From: JBBRYK01 sp038237665
GTDB taxonomy: Bacteria; Actinomycetota; Thermoleophilia; Gaiellales; Gaiellaceae
Assembly (NCBI GenBank): GCA_038237665.1
Contig: JBBRYK010000008.1
Span: forward strand, 1 to 61,775
DNA length: 61,775 nucleotides
Direction: 5' to 3'
Below the pieces are notes generated by a model, which was not told where the DNA came from, made no database searches, and saw nothing but the letters and a program-made list of their open reading frames with translations. A program made the position numbers and the translations under genes. Every line of letters starts with the position of its first letter. Position 1 is the first letter of the stretch. Below are positions 56,153-61,775 of the stretch, piece after piece.

Positions 56153-58078
56153 GTGGAACCCAGGACGCTCACACGGCAGATCATCGACGACCACCTCACA
56201 GGTGAGAGCGAGGAGGAGATCGAGCTCCGCGTCGACCAGATCCTGCTCGAGGACGCGACGGGGACGATGGCCTGCCTTCAGTTCGAGCAGCTCGGCCTCG
56301 ACCGCGTCCAGGTGCCGACGGTCTCCTATGTCGACCACAACGTGCTCCAGTTCGACGAGCGCAACCCGGACGACCACCAGTACCTGCGGAGCTTCGCCGC
56401 CCGCTACGGCCAGATCTACTCGCGACCCGGCAACGGGATCTCGCACTATCTCCACCTCGAGCGCTTCGGGCGGCCGGGGTGGTTCCTGCTCGGAGCAGAC
56501 AGCCACACGACGATGGCGGGCGCGCTCGGCATGCTCGCGATCGGCGCCGGTGCGACCGAGGTCGCCGTCGCGATGGCCGGCCGCCCCTATCCGGTCGCAC
56601 GACCGCTCGTCTGCGGAGTCGAGCTCCAGGGGGAGCTTCGCCCGTGGGTGCAGTCGAAGGACGTCGTCCTCGAGCTCCTGCGCCGGCGGGGCGTGCGCGG
56701 CGGGCTTGGCCGCATCTTCGAGTTTCTCGGCGAGGGCGTCGCGTCCCTCTCGGCCACCGACCGCGGGACGATCTGCAACATGGTGATGGAGACCGGCGCG
56801 ACGACGGGCATCTTCCCGAGCGACGAGCGGACGCGCCGGTGGCTGGCCGAGCAGGGGCGCGAGAACGAGTGGGTGGCCCTCGCCGCCGAGTCCAGCGCCG
56901 CCTACGACGAGGTCGAGACGATCGACCTCTCGGCGCTCGAGCCGCTGATCGCCTGCCCTTCGTCGCCCGGGAACGTCGTGCCCGTGCGCGAAGCCGCCGG
57001 CGTCGAGACGACACAGGTCTGTGTGGGCAGCTCGGTCAACTCGTCGTACGAGGATCTGGCCGTGGTCGCAGCCGTGGTGCGCGGCCGAACGCTTCCGGAT
57101 CAGCTCGATCTGAGCGTCACGCCCGGCTCGCGGCAGATCCTCGATCTGATCGTGCGGAGCGGCGTCTACGGCGACCTGCTCGGCGCCGGCGCGCGGATCC
57201 TGGAACCCGCCTGCGGGCCGTGCATCGGCGTCAGCCTTGCGCCCCCGGCCGGAGCGGTCTCGGTGCGCTCGTTCAACCGGAACTTCCCGGGACGCAGCGG
57301 GACGGCCGACGACCGCGTCTATCTCTGCTCGCCCGCAACCGCCGCGGCGACCGCCGTCCATGGCGCGATCACCGATCCGCGAGAGCTGGGAGATCAACCG
57401 GCACTTCCGCCGCCGCCCCCCTCCGACCCGTCCGTCGACGACCGGCAGCTCGTGCTCCCGCCGGCGCCCGAGGAGTCGCTGCGCGTGGAGCTGGTCAAGG
57501 GATGCAACATCGTCCCGCCGCCGCCGGTACCGCCGTTCGCCGACGAGATCTCGGGACGCGTCTTGATCGTCGTCCTCGACGACGTCTCTACCGGCGACAT
57601 GGCACCGGACGGGGCGCTGGGCCTGGCGATCTGGTCGAACATCCCGGCCTGCGCCCAGCACATGTTCCGGCGGTTCGATCCGGAGTTCCCGGCGCGCGCC
57701 CAGGACTGGGGAGGCGGGATCGTCGTCGCGGGCCACAACTACGGCCAGGGCTCGAGCCGCGAGCAGGCCGCGTTCGCAGCGCTCTACCTCGGCGTTCGAG
57801 CCGTGGTCGCGAAGAGCTTCGCGCGAATCCACCGGACGAACCTGATCGCGCAGGGCATCGCACCGCTCGTCTTCGCGGACGAGGCCGGCTACGACAAGGC
57901 CGAGCTGGGCGACGGCTGGCGGATTCCGGGTCTTGGCGAGGTCGTCCGGCGCGCGGGCAGCGAGCTCGCGGCGGAAACCCCACGCGGAGCGATCCACCTC
58001 GAGGCTCGCTTCACGCCGCGGGAACGGGCGATCCTGCTGGCGGGCGGTCTCATCGCCCACGCCCGCGCGGACGCTTGA
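56153..58078 (+). CDS. Single-chain aconitase family protein (large plus small domains)
   Basis: A 641-residue aconitase/isopropylmalate-isomerase homologue with both halves in one chain. LLGADSHTTMAGALGMLAIG and AGATEVAVAMAGRPY lead into the 4Fe-4S ligands Cys290 (TQVCVGSSVNSS), Cys354 and Cys357 (EPACGPCIGVSL); RSFNRNFPGRSGT follows. The swivelling domain contains GGGIVVAGHNYGQGSSREQA and AKSFARIHRTNLIAQGIAPL. All catalytic features are intact. Length is short compared with AcnA (about 890), fitting the archaeal/actinobacterial short form or a dedicated hydratase (homoaconitase, 2,3-dimethylmalate type). GTG 56153. The MFS gene overlaps its stop (TTGA). Confidence 0.88.
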   Translation: MEPRTLTRQIIDDHLTGESEEEIELRVDQILLEDATGTMACLQFEQLGLDRVQVPTVSYVDHNVLQFDERNPDDHQYLRSFAARYGQIYSRPGNGISHYLHLERFGRPGWFLLGADSHTTMAGALGMLAIGAGATEVAVAMAGRPYPVARPLVCGVELQGELRPWVQSKDVVLELLRRRGVRGGLGRIFEFLGEGVASLSATDRGTICNMVMETGATTGIFPSDERTRRWLAEQGRENEWVALAAESSAAYDEVETIDLSALEPLIACPSSPGNVVPVREAAGVETTQVCVGSSVNSSYEDLAVVAAVVRGRTLPDQLDLSVTPGSRQILDLIVRSGVYGDLLGAGARILEPACGPCIGVSLAPPAGAVSVRSFNRNFPGRSGTADDRVYLCSPATAAATAVHGAITDPRELGDQPALPPPPPSDPSVDDRQLVLPPAPEESLRVELVKGCNIVPPPPVPPFADEISGRVLIVVLDDVSTGDMAPDGALGLAIWSNIPACAQHMFRRFDPEFPARAQDWGGGIVVAGHNYGQGSSREQAAFAALYLGVRAVVAKSFARIHRTNLIAQGIAPLVFADEAGYDKAELGDGWRIPGLGEVVRRAGSELAAETPRGAIHLEARFTPRERAILLAGGLIAHARADA

Positions 58079-59235
58079 GGCTCGCCCTCGCGGCGGGCTG
58101 CGGACTCGGCCTCTCCGCGGGCTGGAACACGGCGAACGTGGGTGCCGTGGCGGAGCCGCTGGCCCGGGCCTACGGAGTCGGCCTGCCCGTCGTCGGCCTT
58201 TTCACGACCGCCTTCTTCGTGACGCACCTGCTGCTCCAGATCCCGGGCGGCCGAGCGAGCGATCGTTTCGGCGCCAGGCGGAGCGGCCTCGTGGCCCTCG
58301 CCGTCATCGCGGCGGCGAATACGCTCGCACTCGCCGCGCCGGAACCGGCGCTGGCGTTCGCCACACGCGCTCTCACGGGTGTGGGCACTGGCCTCGCCTT
58401 CGTCGCCGGCATCGCCTACATCCGACGCAGCGGCGGCTCGCCGTTCGCGCAGGGGCTGTTCGGTGGAATCGGGCTGGCAGGGGCAGGAGTGGCCCTCGCG
58501 ATCGTGCCGCAAGTGGAGGACGTCTTCGACTGGCGGGCGCCCTTCCTCGGCTCGGTCGCCGTCTCGGGGCTGGGCCTCGCGCTCCTCGCGCTCGCGCCTG
58601 CGGATCGCGCCCCGGGGGTAGTGCCCGCGCACGAAGCCGAGCTGCCGACGGCGCTTCTCCGCGACCGCCGGCTGTACCGGCTGGCGGCCCTCTACGCGGC
58701 CTCCCTCGGGCTGAGCCTCACCGCCGGCAACTGGGTCGTGACCCTGCTCGACCGCAACGGCGGAGTATCCGGGGGGACGGCGGGGGTGGTCGGCGGGCTC
58801 ACGTTCCTGCTCGGCGTGATCTCGGGGCCGCTCGGCGGCTGGCTGGTGCGCGAGCACCCCCGTCGGGTGCGGAGCTCGGTCGCATTGAGCCTCGCCGCCG
58901 GCGCGGCAGGAACCGCGGCGCTCACGGTCGCAGAACCGCTTCCGCTTGCCGTCGTCGGCGCGATTCTCGTCGGCTTCGCCGGGGGGATTCCCTTCGCGCC
59001 GGCTTTCACCGGCGCCGCGTCGGCGCGCCCCGATCAGCCCGCTGCGGCGGTCGGCTTCGTCAACGGCGCGGCCAGCGTCGTGGTGATCGCCGGCACGCCC
59101 CTGCTCGGGCTCACGTTTTCGCTGCCGGGCGACGGCCGGATCGGCTTGGCGGTCGTCGCCGCCCTCTGGGCCGCGGCGCTCCTTGTGCTGCCGACCGAGC
59201 GGGAGCTCGGCCTCGCGCCTACCGAAGCGCACTGA
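58075..59235 (+). CDS. MFS transporter, paralogue of 4328-5470
   Basis: A 386-residue major facilitator. GLSAGWNTANVGAVAEPLAR, then VVGLFTTAFFVTHLLLQIPG, GRASDRFGARRSG, and TPLLGLTFSLPGDGRIGLAV near the end mirror the MFS gene at the other end of the island. TTG 58075 lies in the aconitase stop (4-nt overlap), so export or import is coupled to the hydratase/dehydrogenase branch; a di- or tricarboxylate is a reasonable substrate guess. It overlaps the convergent M20 gene by 17 nt. Confidence 0.87.
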   Translation: MRLALAAGCGLGLSAGWNTANVGAVAEPLARAYGVGLPVVGLFTTAFFVTHLLLQIPGGRASDRFGARRSGLVALAVIAAANTLALAAPEPALAFATRALTGVGTGLAFVAGIAYIRRSGGSPFAQGLFGGIGLAGAGVALAIVPQVEDVFDWRAPFLGSVAVSGLGLALLALAPADRAPGVVPAHEAELPTALLRDRRLYRLAALYAASLGLSLTAGNWVVTLLDRNGGVSGGTAGVVGGLTFLLGVISGPLGGWLVREHPRRVRSSVALSLAAGAAGTAALTVAEPLPLAVVGAILVGFAGGIPFAPAFTGAASARPDQPAAAVGFVNGAASVVVIAGTPLLGLTFSLPGDGRIGLAVVAALWAAALLVLPTERELGLAPTEAH

Positions 59236-60460
59236 TCGCGTTCAGGATGATCTCCGCCGCCAGCGCGGCGTCGGCGGGCTGGGCGTCCTCGTCGGGGTGG
59301 TGGCTGATCCCGTCCCGGCAGGGGACGAAGACCATCGCGCTCGGCACCCGGACGGCGACGCACATCGTGTCGTGGGCGGCGCCCGAGTGCATCTGCATGC
59401 AGGGCTCTCCGCTCGCGTCGGCCGCCGCCGAGAGGGCCTCGACGATGCGGGTGTCGAGCGGCGTTGCCGGCAGTGTCTGCCGTCGGATGACCTGCGCCCG
59501 CAGCCCCCGCCGCTCCGCCGCCTGCTGCGCGAATGCCGCGATCTCGCGCGCGACACCCTGGAAGGCCTCGTCCTCCGGCCCCCGGATATCGAGGGAGAAC
59601 CGGACGCCGGCTGCGATCGCGTTGATGATCCCAGGGTCGACCTCGATCTCGCCGACGGTGCCGACGGTGCCCTTGCCCGCGGCCACGGCCAGGCGCTCGA
59701 GCTCGACGATCGTCTCGGCCAGCGGCAGCGTCGGGTCGAGGCGGATGTCCATCGGCGTCGCCCCGGCGTGGTCGCCGCGGCCCTGGATGTGGACGTCCGC
59801 GTGCACGTAACCGGCGATCGCCCGCACGATGCCGATCCTGTTGCCGGTGTCCTGGAGCACGCGCGCCTGCTCGATGTGCATCTCGATCCAGCCGCTCAGG
59901 TCGTCGAGCACGTGGCTGGACTCGCGCCAGCGCTCGGGCTGGTAGCCCGCGTCGAGCGCGTGCTCCCAGAAGGGTCTGCCGTCGTCGATCGAGCGCACCT
60001 GCTCGCGCAGCTCCTCCTCGGACACCCGCTGCAACATGATTCGGCTGCCGAGCAGCATCCGCCCGAAGCCCGAGCCCTCCTCCTCGAGGAACGAGATCAG
60101 CTGCAACGGCAGCTGCAGGCCCAGCTCCTCGTTCAGGCGGCAGACCTCGAGGGCGGTAACGACACCCATGGTTCCGTCGTACTTGCCGCCGTTCCGGTTC
60201 GAGTCGCAGTGCGAGCCGATCCCGAACACCTGCTCGCCGCGCGGCCGGTTTCGTGCGACGAGCGTCCCGACCGGGTCTTCGAAGACCTCGAAGCCGAGGG
60301 CCGACAGTTCGCGCGTGAAGTAGTCGAGGGTCTTCCGGTAGGCCGCTGTGTAGGCGTAGCGGCGGATCGCCTCGCTCGAGAGCGTGTAGTCAGGCCCGGC
60401 GAGGTTCTCGATGTCGCGCTCGATGCGCTCCGCGCTGCGGTTACGCTCGATCGTCGCCAT
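59219..60460 (-). CDS. M20 hydrolase: N-carbamoyl-L-amino acid hydrolase/allantoate amidohydrolase type
   Basis: A 413-residue binuclear metal hydrolase. GIGSHCDSNRNGGKYDGTMG has His84, Asp86 and Asp95; LISFLEEEGSGFGRMLLGSR has the general-base Glu; WIEMHIEQARVL has His; GRGDHAGATPMDIRLDPTLP has the dimer-site His; and MQMHSGAAHDTMCVAVRVPS and GISHHPDEDAQPADA complete the site. The family cleaves N-carbamoyl amino acids, allantoate or ureidoglycine. The PuuE-type allantoinase in the window suggests allantoate; hydantoinases suggest N-carbamoyl acids. ATG 60460 is chosen because the fold begins there; it overlaps an out-of-strand ATG at 60459. Confidence 0.9.
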   Translation of the reverse strand: MATIERNRSAERIERDIENLAGPDYTLSSEAIRRYAYTAAYRKTLDYFTRELSALGFEVFEDPVGTLVARNRPRGEQVFGIGSHCDSNRNGGKYDGTMGVVTALEVCRLNEELGLQLPLQLISFLEEEGSGFGRMLLGSRIMLQRVSEEELREQVRSIDDGRPFWEHALDAGYQPERWRESSHVLDDLSGWIEMHIEQARVLQDTGNRIGIVRAIAGYVHADVHIQGRGDHAGATPMDIRLDPTLPLAETIVELERLAVAAGKGTVGTVGEIEVDPGIINAIAAGVRFSLDIRGPEDEAFQGVAREIAAFAQQAAERRGLRAQVIRRQTLPATPLDTRIVEALSAAADASGEPCMQMHSGAAHDTMCVAVRVPSAMVFVPCRDGISHHPDEDAQPADAALAAEIILNAISALR

Positions 60461-60647
60461 GGTCGAAAACACTAGTTCCGACGAGGAATGGCCGCCACCG
60501 CGGGCGCGCCTGCAGGGCATCCTGCCGTTCCTCCCCGAGGCGCACGGAGTCGAGGTCTCCGCCGTCTTCGAGGCGTTACAGTCGGCCCATGGAGAGCTGG
60601 CACGCTACGCGTTCGGGATCGCCGGCGCTGCGCCGCGAGGGTCGAGC

Positions 60648-61682
60648 GTGAACGCCGCACCAGCTACCCCATCCGAATCCTGGCGAAATCGCAAGACGTT
60701 GATCCTCGGCCGCTCGGACATGATGGGCCTGCTGACGCCGGCCGAGTACAACGACTGCGTCGAGCACGCCTTCCGCATGCACGGCCTCGGTCGCGTCTAC
60801 ATGGAGCCGAAGGGCCACATCGTCCTCGACCGCTACCGGGGCGAGTGGGAGGTCATGCCGTCCTACATCGAGGAACCGGAGGCGGCGGCATGCAAATGGG
60901 TCTCGATCCGCGAGGACAACGGCAAATACGAGCTCCCGGCCGTGTTTTCGATCCTGATCTACACACACCCCGAGACGGGCTTCCCGCTCGCGATCTGCGA
61001 CGGCTCGTTCCACACGCTGATGCGAACCGGCGCCTCCGCAGCGGTCTCGGCGAAGTGGCTTGCGCGGCCCGAGTCGAAGGTGCTGGCGATCCTCGGGACC
61101 GGTAGCGTTGGCCAGGGCACGCTCGCGACCTGCGACGCCGCGTTCGAGTGGGACGAGGTGCGGATCTGGAGCCGGACGCAGGAGTCGATCGACCGGTTCC
61201 TGGCCGCCGAGCGTCCCAAGTTTCCTCACCTCGCGCTTACGGGGACGACCGACGCGCGCACCGCGGTCGAGGGGGCCGACGTGATCGTCACCGCCACTCA
61301 CGCGCGCGAGTGGTTCGTCGATGACGCCTGGGTCGAGCCGGGCGCGCACATCGCCGCGCTCGGCGCCGACCTGAAAGGGGAGCAGGAAATCGATCCGCGC
61401 ACGCTCAAGCGCGGCCGGGTCTTCGTCGACGACATCCGCCAGTGTCGCGAGGACGGCGAGATCAACGTCCCGCTCTCGGAAGGGCTGATCACGGAGGACG
61501 ACGTGGCCGGCGAGATCGGCAAGGTGATCGCAGGCGAGCTCGAAGGTCGGCAGTCGGACGAGCAAGTCACTGTTTTCGACTCGACCGGGATCGCGCTCCA
61601 GGACTCGGCGACGGTCCCGCTCGAGTACGAGCGCGCCGTCGCAGCCGGCGTGGGTGTCGAGAAGAAGATGATCTCTACATAG
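60648..61682 (+). CDS. Ornithine cyclodeaminase/mu-crystallin family
   Basis: A 344-residue protein from GTG 60648: KTLILGRSDMMGLLTPAEYN, MEPKGHIVLDRYRGEWEVMP, SYIEEPEAAACKWVSIREDN, LPLAICDGSFHTLMRTGASA-like substrate region, LAILGTGSVGQGTLATCDAA for NAD(P) binding, and GADVIVTATHAREWFVDDAW. Members deaminate ornithine to proline or reduce/oxidise amino and imino acids. The frame is open back to 60411, but residues before GTG 60648 are not family-like, and using an earlier start would remove all space for a promoter; a -10-like TTACAGT lies at about 60575. Positions 60461-60647 are otherwise unassigned. Confidence 0.85.
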   Translation: MNAAPATPSESWRNRKTLILGRSDMMGLLTPAEYNDCVEHAFRMHGLGRVYMEPKGHIVLDRYRGEWEVMPSYIEEPEAAACKWVSIREDNGKYELPAVFSILIYTHPETGFPLAICDGSFHTLMRTGASAAVSAKWLARPESKVLAILGTGSVGQGTLATCDAAFEWDEVRIWSRTQESIDRFLAAERPKFPHLALTGTTDARTAVEGADVIVTATHAREWFVDDAWVEPGAHIAALGADLKGEQEIDPRTLKRGRVFVDDIRQCREDGEINVPLSEGLITEDDVAGEIGKVIAGELEGRQSDEQVTVFDSTGIALQDSATVPLEYERAVAAGVGVEKKMIST

Positions 61683-61748
61683 GCCCCGGCACGCCAGCGA
61701 ACCCGCTTACTCAGGGCGCTTAGCTCCTCTTGGATCGGGTCAGGTGCG

Positions 61749-61773
61749 TATAGATGGGTACAACTTTGTACCC
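61749..61773. promoter_or_regulatory. -10-like box and 8-bp-arm palindrome at the right edge
   Basis: GGGTACAA (61756-61763) and TTGTACCC (61766-61773) form perfect inverted repeats separated by CT, directly after TATAGAT (61749-61755), a good -10 candidate. The arrangement suggests an operator-controlled promoter for a gene beyond the window. It could also be a small terminator-type hairpin for the ornithine cyclodeaminase gene, which ends 67 nt earlier. Confidence 0.4.
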
Positions 61774-61775
61774 CG

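Noticed and set aside
54917..58060. Very long open frame on the minus strand (over 1000 codons) across the dehydrogenase, DMT transporter and aconitase genes.
   Set aside because: It is a shadow of high-GC codon use. Its translation is Arg/Gly/Ala-rich without motifs, while the plus-strand aconitase and dehydrogenase in the same DNA have complete active sites.
60459..60647. N-terminal extension of the ornithine cyclodeaminase gene to ATG 60459.
   Set aside because: The extension is not family-like, and using it would make two divergent genes share overlapping start codons with no promoter space. GTG 60648 gives the usual length.
1..61775. CRISPR arrays, rRNA genes, toxin-antitoxin or phage-defence modules.
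   Set aside because: No regularly spaced direct repeats, rRNA-like sequence or recognisable defence proteins were found on reading both strands.

Overview
The window is 61.8 kb of very GC-rich, densely packed bacterial DNA. GTG and TTG starts are common, and many neighbouring genes overlap by exactly 4 nt (ATGA, GTGA or TTGA). The gene set (FCD-type GntR regulators, F420-type LLM oxidoreductase fragments, DUF4242, DUF3891, two ATP-dependent hydantoinase pairs, CobW GTPase) suggests a high-GC actinobacterium, perhaps a soil Thermoleophilia/Gaiellales/Solirubrobacterales-like lineage. That placement is inference: no rRNA, ribosomal protein or intact tRNA is present.

Layout. (1) 1-4.3 kb is a graveyard of mobile and broken DNA: an integrase C-terminus, a frameshifted serine resolvase, the tail of an Asp-box secreted protein, the 3' part of a tRNA-Arg, a frameshifted IS256-family element and a decayed LLM oxidoreductase. 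(2) 4.3-10.6 kb: MFS exporter, GNAT acetyltransferase, divergent class III aminotransferase and acylating methylmalonate/malonate-semialdehyde dehydrogenase, DJ-1/PfpI protein, DUF4242 and an acidic coiled-coil protein. (3) 10.6-18.8 kb, one coupled operon: GntR regulator, CaiB CoA-transferase, HMG-CoA-lyase-type lyase, hydantoinase A and B, isochorismatase-fold amidase, DUF3891. (4) 18.8-22.6 kb: creatininase and cyclase facing an alpha/beta hydrolase and NCS1 permease. (5) 22.6-28.7 kb: Tat-exported binding protein, ATPase and two permeases of a polyamine-type ABC importer, then a secreted Asp-box protein. (6) 28.7-31 kb: polysaccharide deacetylase, a small CxxC protein and a CobW GTPase. 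(7) 31-36 kb, minus strand: two acyl-CoA dehydrogenases, MmgE/PrpD, a mesaconyl-CoA-hydratase-type MaoC and a CitE/malyl-CoA-type lyase. (8) 36.2-47.7 kb, plus strand: quinone reductase, second hydantoinase A and B, second GntR, an LLM fragment, second CaiB, PuuE-type deacetylase, cysteine-dioxygenase-like cupin, frameshifted nitrilase, OYE/dienoyl-CoA-reductase-type flavoprotein. (9) 47.7-61.7 kb: sarcosine oxidase, alpha/beta hydrolase, Asp/Glu-racemase-like protein, FmdB, AtzG-like peptide plus amidase, dihydropyrimidinase, second isochorismatase-fold amidase, tartrate/isopropylmalate-type dehydrogenase, DMT exporter, one-chain aconitase, MFS paralogue, N-carbamoyl-amino-acid/allantoate-type M20 hydrolase and ornithine cyclodeaminase family protein.

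How it fits together (inference). The region reads as a catabolic island for cyclic amides and ureides such as creatinine, N-methylhydantoin, hydantoins, dihydropyrimidines and allantoin. NCS1 and ABC uptake, ring opening by hydantoinase AB, creatininase or dihydropyrimidinase, decarbamoylation by isochorismatase-fold, M20, nitrilase or AtzG/E-type amidases, and carbon processing by sarcosine oxidase, beta-alanine-type aminotransferase plus semialdehyde dehydrogenase, and a C5-dicarboxyl-CoA branch would form a nearly complete network. The most striking non-coding signal is a GTC(T/A)GAC palindrome, matching the FadR-type GntR operator pattern, overlapping the predicted promoters of three separate transcription-start regions (20.3, 36.1 and 49.7 kb). 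It suggests one regulon, probably controlled by a GntR protein encoded in the window.
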